DNA from: Cyanothece sp. UBA12306
Lineage (GTDB): Bacteria; Cyanobacteriota; Cyanobacteriia; Cyanobacteriales; Microcystaceae
DNA: 7,567 bases
Direction: 5' to 3'
Assembly (NCBI GenBank): GCA_003448685.1
Contig: DLXW01000206.1
Coordinates: forward strand, 864 to 8,430
The first letter of the stretch is position 1; each line of letters begins with the position of its first letter. Of the stretch, positions 1 through 6,324 are shown piece after piece. Under the pieces are notes generated by a model, which had not been told where the DNA came from, ran no database searches, and saw nothing but the letters and a program-made list of their open reading frames with translations. The translations under genes and the position numbers were made by a program.

Positions 1-33
1 CTCCCCCGCTCCGGTGCTCCGGCGCTCCCTTGC
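1..33. repeat. GC-rich 8-bp tandem repeat at left edge
   Basis: Three successive 8-base units are seen, GCTCCGGT (8-15), GCTCCGGC (16-23) and GCTCCCTT (24-31), preceded by CTCCCCC. The tract is far richer in G+C than its surroundings and may continue to the left of the window. Short GC-rich tandem tracts of this kind occur between genes in many cyanobacteria. It lies downstream of the tlyA stop; no function can be assigned. Confidence 0.55.
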
Positions 34-41
34 AGTCTCAA

Positions 42-60
42 CTAGTGGGGCTTTAACTAG
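42..60 (-). other. weak hairpin downstream of tlyA
   Basis: CTAGT (42-46) and ACTAG (56-60) can form a 5-bp stem with a 9-base loop, about 20 bases past the tlyA stop as read on the minus strand. There is no run of T after it on that strand, so it is a poor intrinsic terminator. It may only be a chance inverted repeat. Confidence 0.2.
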
Positions 61-80
61 AATCTGAACTCAATCTTGCG

Positions 81-902
81 CTAATATAGACGGGATGAGT
101 TGTTTAGGTTGATAGCTATGGCCAAGTTCCCAATAGTTTCAATGGGAGGTGATTCTCTAGATCGATCGCAGCGTAACCATAATAAATACTCTACATTTCC
201 CGCCGGTCCAGTAATGGGGGATGGAGTTAGTCCCTGATAATACCAACCTAAGCTATTAGCAGTTTGCAAAACTTGATTAATAGCTTGTGCGCGATCTTTA
301 GGATTACGCACAACCCCTTTTTTGCCAACCCGAGATTTTCCCACTTCAAATTGAGGTTTAATCAACAAAATCACCTCTTTGGGACTAACTAATAAATGCC
401 ACAGGGGTTCTAAAACCTTATTCAAGGAAATAAAAGAAACATCCATCACCCCCAAATCTGCTAAAGGACTGTTTCCGTATAAAATATCAGGGGTTAAATA
501 GCGAAAATTAGTTCTTTCTTGGAGGATGACTCGCGGATCTTGGCGCAAAGTCCAGGCCACTTGTCCATATCCCACATCTACTCCGTAAACCTGTTTTGCC
601 CCAAACTGTAATAAACAATCGGTGAACCCCCCGGTAGAAATGCCACCATCGAGGCAAATTCGACCCGTGACAGCTATCTTGAAGGTATTTAGGGCTTTTT
701 CGAGCTTATAACCCCCACGAGATACATAACGTGGTTTTGCTTTTATTTGAATCTCAGCCGTAGTCTCTACTTGAGTTCCTGGTTTATCAATTACCCTTTG
801 ATTTACTTTAACTTCTCCAGCCCGAATAAACCCCTGAGCTTCTTGACGAGAAGCACAGAGATTTAGTTCAACTAAGAGGGTGTCTAAGCGTTGCTTACTC
901 AC
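81..902 (-). CDS. tlyA: TlyA-family RNA 2'-O-methyltransferase (hemolysin A family)
   Basis: A 273-residue protein of normal family length. An S4 RNA-binding domain covers about residues 1-60 (start MSKQRLDTLL), the YVSRGGYKLEKAL linker follows at 59-71, and an FtsJ/RrmJ-like Rossmann methyltransferase domain fills 80-243. The SAM-binding loop is LDGGISTGGFTD (84-95), slightly different from the more usual DIGASTGG. K69, D154 (MDVSF), K182 (IKPQFE) and E238 (NVEYLLWL) match the K-D-K-E catalytic tetrad of 2'-O-methyltransferases. In actinobacteria TlyA methylates rRNA cytidines at the 2'-O position; the cyanobacterial target is not known from sequence. Translation starts at GTG (902-900): the upstream frame reaches a stop within about 30 bases and offers no ATG. 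The last 30 residues after LLWL look poorly conserved. The gene lies 60 bases downstream of glmU on the same strand, so cotranscription is possible. Confidence 0.93.
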   Translation of the reverse strand: MSKQRLDTLLVELNLCASRQEAQGFIRAGEVKVNQRVIDKPGTQVETTAEIQIKAKPRYVSRGGYKLEKALNTFKIAVTGRICLDGGISTGGFTDCLLQFGAKQVYGVDVGYGQVAWTLRQDPRVILQERTNFRYLTPDILYGNSPLADLGVMDVSFISLNKVLEPLWHLLVSPKEVILLIKPQFEVGKSRVGKKGVVRNPKDRAQAINQVLQTANSLGWYYQGLTPSPITGPAGNVEYLLWLRCDRSRESPPIETIGNLAIAINLNNSSRLY

Positions 903-955
903 ATTGATCTTTTTACTTCTAGAAAAACCTCAATTTTAGAAACTTCTGATAGTAA

Positions 956-963
956 GCGATCGC
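956..963. repeat. HIP1 octamer GCGATCGC
   Basis: A perfect HIP1 palindrome that overlaps the first base of the glmU stop codon (TAG on the minus strand, 965-963). HIP1 is greatly over-represented in many cyanobacterial genomes. Confidence 0.8.
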
Positions 964-2306
964 TAACTTTTCCAGTCCTCAATAATTCGCTGACGTTCCC
1001 TGGCAATGACTAACGCCTTGTCTGGGACATTATTAGTGACAACAGACCCCGCAGCCACCGTAACATCTTCTCCTAAAGTGACAGGAGCAACAAACACACT
1101 ATTAGCTCCTGTTTTTGTCCCATTGCCAATGATAGTTGGATGCTTGTTAACCCCATCGTAATTAGCCGTAATTGTCCCTGCACCAACATTAACTTTGTCA
1201 CCCAAAGTAGCATCCCCTAAATAGGATAAATGAGCCACATTAGTATTTTGACCGATAACTGATTTTTTAATCTCTACAAAATTACCAATACGACAAGACT
1301 CTCCCACTTGGGCCTGACCCCGCAAATGGGTATACGGACCGATATGACACCCTGAAGCAACTTGACTATCGGTGATTACAGAGTAAAGTACCGTCGCGTT
1401 TTCACCCAGTTGACTATTTTCAATTAGACTACCTGGACCAATGCGACTTCCCTGGCCAATGATCGTCTTTCCTCGTAAATGGGTTTGAGGTTCGATAATG
1501 ACATCGGGTTGTAGTTCCACCGTATCGTCAATGGTAATACTATCTGGATCAACCAAAGTTACTCCTTGCTTCATCCAATAATCTTTAACACGGTTTTGTA
1601 AAATGCCATTGGCCATGGCTAATTGCTTACGATCATTGATACCGCTAATTTCTAAATAGTCTTCTACATCCACCGCCATGACTGGGACCAGATATTTCAC
1701 CACATCCGTTAAATAATATTCTTGTTGATCGTTATTAGCAGATAGTTTAGGCAATACTGGGGCTAATTTTGACCAATTAAAACAGTAAATACCCCCATTA
1801 ACCCGATTATTTTGCTTTTGGGCAGCATTACAATCGCGATCTTCCACAATTTGAGTGATTAAATTGTTACCATCACAAAAAACCCTTCCATAGCCTTTGG
1901 GTTGAGGTAAATAGGCTGTAAGTAAGGTGGCTGCATTTTGATGAGTTTGATGAGTTTTAAGGAGGTTTTCGAGAGTTTCAGGCCGAAGTAAAGGTACATC
2001 CCCATTTAAGACCAATAAATCCCCCTGAAATCCTTCTAGATGGGGTAACAATTGTTGGATGGCATGGCCAGTCCCTAACTGTTGTTTCTGTTCGACAAAT
2101 TCTAGAAATGAGTCTTTTTGTAGTGAATCTTTAACTTGTTGTGCTTCATAACCAACAATTACTAACCTTCGAGAAGGGTTGAGTAATTGACAACTGTCCA
2201 ATACCCGTTCCACTAAGGAACTTTTTCCCAAGCGGTGTAACACCTTGGGAAGGTTGGACTTCATCCTTGTTCCACGTCCTGCTGCGAGAATTGCTACCGC
2301 TACCAT
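963..2306 (-). CDS. glmU: Bifunctional GlcNAc-1-P uridyltransferase / GlcN-1-P acetyltransferase
   Basis: A 447-residue cytoplasmic enzyme of full family length. It acetylates glucosamine-1-phosphate using acetyl-CoA and then couples the product to UTP, giving UDP-GlcNAc for peptidoglycan and envelope polysaccharides. The N-terminal pyrophosphorylase domain (about 1-230) carries the nucleotide loop [18 protein letters not shown] (7-24), QLGTGHA (76-82), NGDVPLL (101-107), GYGR (138-141) and QEYYLTD (195-201). The C-terminal left-handed beta-helix (about 250-440) has hexapeptide repeats and the acetyltransferase motifs GNFVEIKKS (341-349), AHLSYLGD (358-365, with H359 in the place of the catalytic histidine), [11 protein letters not shown] (375-385) and VAPVT (406-410). 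All key elements are present. The start is ATG at 2306-2304 with no clear Shine-Dalgarno sequence, as is common in cyanobacteria. The preceding gene has its own terminator, so glmU probably has its own promoter. Confidence 0.97.
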   Translation of the reverse strand: MVAVAILAAGRGTRMKSNLPKVLHRLGKSSLVERVLDSCQLLNPSRRLVIVGYEAQQVKDSLQKDSFLEFVEQKQQLGTGHAIQQLLPHLEGFQGDLLVLNGDVPLLRPETLENLLKTHQTHQNAATLLTAYLPQPKGYGRVFCDGNNLITQIVEDRDCNAAQKQNNRVNGGIYCFNWSKLAPVLPKLSANNDQQEYYLTDVVKYLVPVMAVDVEDYLEISGINDRKQLAMANGILQNRVKDYWMKQGVTLVDPDSITIDDTVELQPDVIIEPQTHLRGKTIIGQGSRIGPGSLIENSQLGENATVLYSVITDSQVASGCHIGPYTHLRGQAQVGESCRIGNFVEIKKSVIGQNTNVAHLSYLGDATLGDKVNVGAGTITANYDGVNKHPTIIGNGTKTGANSVFVAPVTLGEDVTVAAGSVVTNNVPDKALVIARERQRIIEDWKS

Positions 2307-2338
2307 TGTTTTATTTTTAGATCAATGTCCCCGACTGG

Positions 2339-2344
2339 AGTATA
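2339..2344 (-). promoter_or_regulatory. possible -10 box of glmU
   Basis: The minus strand reads TATACT here, 33-38 bases upstream of the glmU ATG, which would give a leader of about 25 bases. No convincing -35 lies at the usual distance; a TTGACT at 2394-2389 is too far away for this -10. The gap also has a run of eight T (2358-2365) and an AT-rich near-palindrome around 2374-2391. This is a weak prediction. Confidence 0.25.
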
Positions 2345-2399
2345 TCGCGGATTGACCTTTTTTTTGCACAAAACTAAATTTATAAATTAGTCAACAAAG

Positions 2400-2427
2400 A
2401 AAAACCCACTCGTCCAAAATCGAGTGG
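2400..2427 (-). terminator. intrinsic terminator of the 2492-2884 gene
   Basis: CCACTCG (2406-2412) and CGAGTGG (2421-2427) form a perfect 7-bp stem with an 8-base loop. Read on the minus strand, the stem is followed by G and then TTTTT (2404-2400), the layout of a Rho-independent terminator. It lies about 65 bases past the stop of the small upstream gene and about 95 bases before glmU, so it should separate the two transcripts. The plus strand has no such T run, which supports the minus orientation. Confidence 0.75.
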
Positions 2428-2491
2428 AATAGTCAATTACAATCAAGAATCCTAGTTACCCTTCAAAATGAAAAATTTGAAAAAACTAAGG

Positions 2492-2884
2492 TTAAGCTAA
2501 AGTTTCTGGACAATATCCTAAACCTCTAGTGAACTGTTGGCGAAAGGCTTCAATATCATTAATATCAGGAGAACCGTGAGAGACGATCGCTACTTGATAA
2601 CGACGCATAACATCAATGGGAGACTGGCCAGTTTCCAAACTCCAGAAGACCATTTGTAAGCGAATCTCGAGTTCACAAGGCACTCCAAGTTCATTCATAA
2701 ATGACTTAAAATCACCATGTTGCTGAGGAGTCAAGGGTTGTTTAAATTTAACTTTGACGATCCAACCATTGATTTGATGAATCACGGTCATTGAACAGAG
2801 TGATGGATCATACATTGCTTGTAGATATTCGATCACCCTTAAGGTCAAACTTGCATTACCGAGAAAGTAAATATAATCCATCAT
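2492..2884 (-). CDS. Uncharacterised small cytoplasmic protein, 130 aa
   Basis: I do not recognise a named family. From the preferred start the protein begins MMDYIYFLGNASLTLRVIEY and has 130 residues. It has mixed alpha/beta character, no signal peptide and no membrane helix. A tentative reading is a small globular fold with a beta strand near INGWIVKVKF and a helical C-terminal part ending RGLGYCPETLA. The frame is open up to a TTG at 2932, but that codon lies inside the likely promoter, so I chose the ATG at 2884. A second ATG directly follows at 2881 and is better spaced from GGGGGA. The gene is divergent from queA and has its own terminator, so it is probably transcribed alone. Codon use looks like that of its neighbours and nothing suggests recent acquisition. 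It is likely a genuine conserved cyanobacterial gene, but its function is unknown. Confidence 0.75.
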   Translation of the reverse strand: MMDYIYFLGNASLTLRVIEYLQAMYDPSLCSMTVIHQINGWIVKVKFKQPLTPQQHGDFKSFMNELGVPCELEIRLQMVFWSLETGQSPIDVMRRYQVAIVSHGSPDINDIEAFRQQFTRGLGYCPETLA

Positions 2885-2922
2885 TTCCCCCAAATATCTT
2901 AAGCATTCATTTCTCCGTCTTA

Positions 2923-2951
2923 AGTATGACAAGAAGGTGACTATTCTCCAA
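2923..2951 (-). promoter_or_regulatory. predicted sigma-70-type promoter of the 2492-2884 gene
   Basis: On the minus strand TTGGAG (2951-2946) is followed after exactly 17 bases by CATACT (2928-2923). Transcription would begin near 2916, giving a leader of about 30 bases before the ATG at 2884. Two CTTAAG palindromes (2919-2924, overlapping the -10 edge, and 2898-2903) lie 21 bases apart, about two helical turns, and could be an operator. Both boxes are imperfect matches. Confidence 0.35.
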
Positions 2952-2988
2952 GGGGACTCCTCCCCATTTGTCGGGATTTAGAATGGGG
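2952..2988 (+). promoter_or_regulatory. alternative hairpins upstream of queA
   Basis: The CCCC block at 2962-2965 can pair in two exclusive ways. One uses GGGGA (2952-2956) with TCCCC (2961-2965) around a 4-base loop. The other uses CCCCAT (2962-2967) with ATGGGG (2983-2988) around a 15-base loop. A possible -10, TAGAAT (2979-2984), lies in the same stretch. If transcription starts upstream, these are exclusive leader structures; if it starts at the -10, they are only DNA symmetry. Confidence 0.25.
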
Positions 2989-3025
2989 GAAAATACCCAA
3001 TTGCTCAAAACTTTAACTTTATACA

Positions 3026-4126
3026 ATGACTGATGACTTTTTATTAGCCAGTTATGATTATCAATTACCTCCTGAATTGATCGCCCAAAACCCTGTTATT
3101 CCTAGGCATAACTCCCGTTTGCTGGTGATTAATTCCCTCACCACCGAGATTGATAGTATTTTTCGAGAGTTACCTCAATGGCTATTACCAGGAGATTTAT
3201 TGGTACTCAACAATACTCGTGTGATTCCGGCTAGACTCTATGGATCTAAAACTACGGGTGCTCCCGTGGAAATTTTGTTATTAGAGGAAAAAACCCCCTT
3301 ATGTTGGTTGGCTTTGGTTAAGCCAGGAAAAAGAGTTAAACAAGGTTCACAAATTTGTTTTGGTAATGCTTCTGATCGAACCATTCCCAGTTCTATCAAT
3401 CTCAAAGCAACAGTAGTAGGTGTTGACCAAGAAACAGGGGGACGACTATTACAATTTGAGGTTTCTTCCTCTGATTCGTTTTGGTCAGCAATTGAACAAT
3501 TGGGTAATATTCCCCTACCTCCCTATGTTACTTCATCAGAGGCTCAACCTGACCAATATCAGACGATCTACGCGAAAAAACCAGGGGCAGTGGCGGCTCC
3601 CACCGCAGGATTGCATTTTACTGAGGAACTGCTCCAAAGCTTGACTAACAAGGGAATTGCTCAAGCTGATGTTACCCTTCATGTGGGAGTGGGTACTTTT
3701 CGTCCTGTGGAGGTGGGGGATATTACCCAACATTCTATGCACTCAGAATGGGTAGAAGTTCCTCCGACAACGGTGGAGATGATTAACCAAACTAAAGCTC
3801 AGGGAGGGAGAATTATTGCGGTGGGAACAACTGTGGTCAGGTCTTTAGAAGGAGCGGCCCAGCAGGCAAAAATCGAGGGTAAATCACAATTGATGCCCTT
3901 TCGAGGTAAAACGGATTTGTTTATTTATCCAGGGTATTCTTGGCAAGTTATTGATGGCATGATTACCAATTTTCATTTGCCGCGATCTAGTTTATTAATG
4001 TTGGTGAGTGCTTTAATTGGAAGGAAAAGATTAATGAGTTTATATCAAGAAGCCATAGAAAAACGTTATCGTTTTTACTCTTTTGGGGATGGAATGTTAA
4101 TTTTACCTGATGCAGTAATAAACTGA
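3026..4126 (+). CDS. queA: S-adenosylmethionine:tRNA ribosyltransferase-isomerase QueA
   Basis: A 366-residue cytoplasmic enzyme. It transfers and isomerises the ribosyl part of SAM onto preQ1 at tRNA position 34, forming epoxyqueuosine, the step before queuosine. Family signatures run the whole length: DYQLPPELIAQNP (11-23), HNSRLL (28-33), GDLLVLNNTRVIPARL (56-71), GAPVEILLL (78-86), the central NIPLPPY (161-167), QTIYAKKPGAVAAPTAGLHFT (starting at 179), TLHVGVGTF (217-225), GTTVVRSLE (267-275), TDLFIYPGY (296-304), MITNFHLPRSSLLMLVSA (from 312) and YRFYSFGDGMLI (348-359). Length and motifs are complete. The ATG at 3026 agrees with the usual N terminus just before the DYxLP motif and has no Shine-Dalgarno sequence. 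It is divergent from the small 130-residue gene, and no other queuosine gene is in the window. Its 3' end faces the AraC-type regulator gene. Confidence 0.97.
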   Translation: MTDDFLLASYDYQLPPELIAQNPVIPRHNSRLLVINSLTTEIDSIFRELPQWLLPGDLLVLNNTRVIPARLYGSKTTGAPVEILLLEEKTPLCWLALVKPGKRVKQGSQICFGNASDRTIPSSINLKATVVGVDQETGGRLLQFEVSSSDSFWSAIEQLGNIPLPPYVTSSEAQPDQYQTIYAKKPGAVAAPTAGLHFTEELLQSLTNKGIAQADVTLHVGVGTFRPVEVGDITQHSMHSEWVEVPPTTVEMINQTKAQGGRIIAVGTTVVRSLEGAAQQAKIEGKSQLMPFRGKTDLFIYPGYSWQVIDGMITNFHLPRSSLLMLVSALIGRKRLMSLYQEAIEKRYRFYSFGDGMLILPDAVIN

Positions 4127-4140
4127 TTTGTAGTGACCAG

Positions 4141-4174
4141 ACAATTTTGGATTTTGGATTTACAATTTTGGATT
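4141..4174. repeat. TTTTGGA heptamer repeats, left arm
   Basis: ACAATTTTGGATT occurs twice (4141-4153 and 4162-4174), and TTTTGGA is tandemly doubled at 4145-4158. This is the reverse complement of the AATCCAA/AATCTAA units further right. GGATTTTGGATTT (4149-4161) is the perfect 13-base inverted match of 4244-4256. It lies just past the queA stop. Confidence 0.8.
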
Positions 4175-4198
4175 AAAAACAAGCCCGAAGTCTTTCAA

Positions 4199-4282
4199 GC
4201 AGGGGAAAATCTAAAATCATCAAATCGTATAATCATTAATCTAAAATCCAAAATCCGCAAGCCCCTGCCTCGCAATAGGGGG
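4199..4282. repeat. inverted-repeat core between queA and the araC-type gene
   Basis: GCAGGGG (4199-4205) pairs with CCCCTGC (4262-4268). CCCCT (4262-4266) can instead pair with AGGGG (4277-4281). Between them lie further heptamer pieces, AAAATCTAAAATC after 4205 and AATCTAAAATCCAAAATCC at 4239-4257. With the left arm, the gap can fold into a long imperfect hairpin. It separates two convergent genes and could act as a bidirectional transcription barrier, but no classic stem plus T tract stands out. Confidence 0.5.
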
Positions 4283-4284
4283 AC

Positions 4285-4323
4285 AATCCAAAATCTAAAA
4301 TCTAAAATCTAAAATCTAAAATC
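4285..4323. repeat. AATCTAA tandem heptamer array
   Basis: The array has one variant unit AATCCAA (4285-4291), four perfect AATCTAA units (4292-4319) and a partial AATC (4320-4323). It is typical of cyanobacterial short tandemly repeated repetitive sequences. It overlaps the last codons and the stop of the regulator gene on the minus strand, so copy-number changes would alter or extend that protein's C terminus. Confidence 0.85.
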
Positions 4324-5301
4324 GATTTGACGAAACGATTGAGGCGTTATGCCTGTCCAACGTTTAAATGCACGGCTAAAATGCCCTTGGGTTGAATATC
4401 CTAACTGTTCTGAAATTTCTCTAAGCTTAAGATTGGAATCTTTAAGCAAAGTTTTTGCCAGTTCAAGCTGTATTTGATTAATTATCTCAGTGTAACTCGC
4501 TCCTGCTTCTCTTAATCGTCTTTGTAAAGTTCGAGAACTGATTCCTGTAATTTGAGCAACCCTACTAAGAGTAGGGCAATTTTTTGTTGATAAAGATTGA
4601 ATAACTTGCCTTAGAGAACCAACAAAATCTGTTGCCGGAGTAGATAGATTTATAAGGGGAGAAATATGGGGGGAATAGCGCGGGGGTTGAGTCAGACTTA
4701 AAAGAGCAGTATTAATGGCGATAGCTGTCAATTTTTGCTTATATTTAATTCTTGTATTTTCCAACGGGTTAAATCGTTCAATAGTAGAGTTTTTTTTCAT
4801 TTGTAAACAAATCTTTGATGGTTGCCAATGGTTTAAACTAATTGCGTAGCGAACTAAATTAATCATTAACATTAACGTATAAGCTTCTACCGCCTGTTGT
4901 CCAACAGAAATTTCTGGAATTCCTCGACGACAAAACCAAATTTCAGACCCCTTTTCATATAACCAAAAACTAGCTTGAGAACTATGTAATCTTGTTAATA
5001 CACACAGACGGTTAAGGGCATCATAAGCTGTCAAACTAGGGTGCATTAACTCTAGTAAAAAATCAAAATTTCCCTCTTTCCCTGTTTGTAAACCAAATTC
5101 AATAGCTGAACCATTCGCTTTCCCTGCTCTCTCAATAAAATCCCAAACTTGATATTCTGGTAATAATTGTTCAGGAGTATTTAAAACATCAACCCTAATT
5201 TTAGATTGTTCTAGGAATTTATTACTATTAGCTCCAATTGTATCTAGAAAGGTGAGATAAGGTTCTAATTGACTGGCACGAATGAGAGGAATGGCTTTCA
5301 T
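4309..5301 (-). CDS. AraC-family transcriptional regulator
   Basis: A 330-residue DNA-binding regulator. Residues about 15-205 resemble the 'arabinose-binding AraC N-terminal' effector domain found in OruR/PhbR-like regulators; the inducer cannot be read from sequence. The C-terminal 100 residues form the AraC double helix-turn-helix: LSRVAQITGISSRTLQRRLR (245-264) for the first, and LREISEQLGYSTQGHFSRAF (293-312) for the second, ending in the conserved FKRWTGITPQSFR (312-324). Both recognition helices are intact. The last residues (DFRF) and the TAG stop are encoded by the AATCTAA heptamer array, but they lie beyond the HTH, so function should be kept. The start is ATG at 5301 with no obvious Shine-Dalgarno sequence. 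The gene is divergent from the small secreted-protein gene and the genes after it, which are its likeliest targets by position. Self-regulation is also common in this family. Confidence 0.92.
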   Translation of the reverse strand: MKAIPLIRASQLEPYLTFLDTIGANSNKFLEQSKIRVDVLNTPEQLLPEYQVWDFIERAGKANGSAIEFGLQTGKEGNFDFLLELMHPSLTAYDALNRLCVLTRLHSSQASFWLYEKGSEIWFCRRGIPEISVGQQAVEAYTLMLMINLVRYAISLNHWQPSKICLQMKKNSTIERFNPLENTRIKYKQKLTAIAINTALLSLTQPPRYSPHISPLINLSTPATDFVGSLRQVIQSLSTKNCPTLSRVAQITGISSRTLQRRLREAGASYTEIINQIQLELAKTLLKDSNLKLREISEQLGYSTQGHFSRAFKRWTGITPQSFRQIDFRF

Positions 5302-5475
5302 TAACTAGATTGGTTCAAATTTTCCCTTCATTATTCTAAAGGTTTGTGGCAAATTGGCGTGATCAGGTAAAGACTTTTACTTCTGAGTGTGAGAATATTG
5401 AGACTGCTGACACCAAATCACATTGATGTTGCACGACAATCTATGAACAGTTGGGAATAGGATCAATGAGGTCCA
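5302..5475. promoter_or_regulatory. divergent promoter region of the regulator and the 5476 gene
   Basis: These 174 bases must hold promoters for both directions. I see no canonical -35/-10 pair in either. Toward the regulator, TAGAAT-like bases occur near 5333-5338 on the minus strand. An interrupted palindrome, GTAAA (5367-5371) with TTTAC (5376-5380), extendable by two pairs including one G-T, sits near the middle, as does a TGATCA at 5360-5365. Either could be an operator. GAGGT (5468-5472) is a plausible ribosome binding site for the plus-strand gene. Confidence 0.35.
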
Positions 5476-5835
5476 ATGATGAAAAAATCATTAATTATTG
5501 CTTTGACTGCTTCTTTGGTATCAATGTTATTGAGTGACTTGGCTTTGGCCGACATTTTTTCAGAAGAAGCAAAATTAGGGGCGAATTCAGGGGCAATGAA
5601 CTATTGTCGAGGTAATTTTATGACGGAAGATGACAATGGACGTTATAACATTTTAGCCCTCAAAACTTTAGAAGATTTTAATCGTTTATCCAGCGGAGAC
5701 AAAGTGAAAGCTCTTGTCTATAAAAAAGCGGCTGAAAATGGGGATTATTTAGGAGAACCATTAACTCAAGAACGGTGTGAAAACCTACGCCAACTTTTAT
5801 ATGTTCAATATGGTCAGCCTAGTATCAGTAATTGA
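5476..5835 (+). CDS. Small exported protein of unknown function, 119 aa
   Basis: The N terminus has a classic Sec signal peptide: MMKK, a hydrophobic stretch LIIALTASLVSMLLS (6-20), and an A-x-A site (A23-L24-A25) that predicts cleavage before D26. There is no lipobox cysteine, so the mature protein of about 94 residues should be soluble in the periplasm or outside the cell. It has just two cysteines, C44 (NYCRGNF) and C101 (ERCENLR), far apart and well suited to one disulfide. The rest looks mainly helical and charged. I do not recognise a family, though the NYC...C-x-x-LR pattern looks like a conserved small-secreted-protein layout. GAGGT (5468-5472) lies too close to the first ATG (5476) and 6 bases from the second (5479), so translation may start at 5479. 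It is the first of three co-directional genes and is divergent from the AraC-type regulator. Confidence 0.8.
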   Translation: MMKKSLIIALTASLVSMLLSDLALADIFSEEAKLGANSGAMNYCRGNFMTEDDNGRYNILALKTLEDFNRLSSGDKVKALVYKKAAENGDYLGEPLTQERCENLRQLLYVQYGQPSISN

Positions 5836-5881
5836 TATAGATTTGATGTAAGTTGTTTAGTTTGAGAGAGGTTATTCAACC

Positions 5882-6274
5882 ATGAAAAACACTTTGCGTC
5901 TTGGGTCTTCTGAAAATTTATCTACTCCTGATTTCATGGCGATAGGTATTTCCCTAATAGCAGCTTACCTTGGACTATTTAGTGGTCATAAATCCTTCAG
6001 TAAAGAGTTAGTTCTTTTTCTACTCTTTTTAAATAGTTTGGATTTGTCTTTAGTTTTATTAATGGGTAAAAAATTTGCCCAATACAAAGAGACGATTAGT
6101 AGCTTTTTGCGATCACCTAAATTTATTGGTGTTGATATTTTTCCTGCCTTGTTAATTGCAGAATTTGTCTATGGGCCTTTTCTTAAAGGTTTCTTTTTAG
6201 AACTTATGGCATTTATTGCTACCTATTTAGTGATGAGAGTTCTTAGATTGAAGATTATTTCCTCTCTTCATTAG
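5882..6274 (+). CDS. Small integral membrane protein of unknown function, 130 aa
   Basis: I do not recognise a family. Hydrophobic segments are seen at about residues 18-34, 42-62, 84-101 and 104-121, so four membrane helices are likely, with a short charged link (KKFAQYKETISSFLRSPK, 63-80) between the second and third. The protein ends with a basic tail (RVLRLKIISSLH). There is no signal peptide and no catalytic motif that I can identify. The start at 5882 follows GAGAGAGG about 10 bases upstream, a usable ribosome binding site. It begins 46 bases after the small exported protein and ends 50 bases before the propeller gene, so the three may be one transcript. Composition is AT-rich, with many TTT/TTA codons as expected of a membrane protein. 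The gene is likely real, but no sequence motif beyond hydrophobicity confirms it. Confidence 0.7.
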   Translation: MKNTLRLGSSENLSTPDFMAIGISLIAAYLGLFSGHKSFSKELVLFLLFLNSLDLSLVLLMGKKFAQYKETISSFLRSPKFIGVDIFPALLIAEFVYGPFLKGFFLELMAFIATYLVMRVLRLKIISSLH

Positions 6275-6290
6275 TATTGAATTTGAGCAT

Positions 6291-6318
6291 TGACTTTTTA
6301 CTCACAAAATAGTCAGGA
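6291..6318 (+). promoter_or_regulatory. hairpin next to the ribosome binding site of the propeller gene
   Basis: TGACTTTTT (6291-6299) can pair with AAAATAGTCA (6306-6315), with one bulged T and a 6-base loop. Its last base is the first base of AGGA (6315-6318), a well-placed Shine-Dalgarno sequence 6 bases before the ATG at 6325. The stem could limit access to the site or mark a processing point. It has no T tract, so it is not a normal terminator. Confidence 0.35.
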
Positions 6319-6324
6319 TTTATT

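Noticed and set aside
2389..2394. TTGACT as the -35 box of glmU
   Set aside because: No -10 lies at 16-18 bases; the best -10 (TATACT, 2344-2339) is about 44 bases away.
2885..2932. TTG-initiated N-terminal extension (MSYLRRRNECLRYLGE) of the small protein
   Set aside because: It starts at a rare codon inside a plausible promoter; the paired ATGs at 2884/2881 fit better.
2941..3025. preQ1 riboswitch upstream of queA
   Set aside because: The class I pattern of a short stem-loop with an A-rich tail overlapping the start was looked for and is not visible.
3420..3742. Open frames of 74 and 68 residues inside queA on either strand
   Set aside because: They overlap a complete, strongly conserved queA and have no recognisable motif or ribosome binding site; they are shadows of that gene.
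4141..4323. CRISPR array
   Set aside because: The units are 7 bases long and directly tandem or inverted, without regular unique spacers, and there are no cas genes.
6291..6315. Intrinsic terminator between the membrane protein and propeller genes
   Set aside because: The stem is bulged and is followed by AGGATT rather than a T tract, so readthrough is expected.
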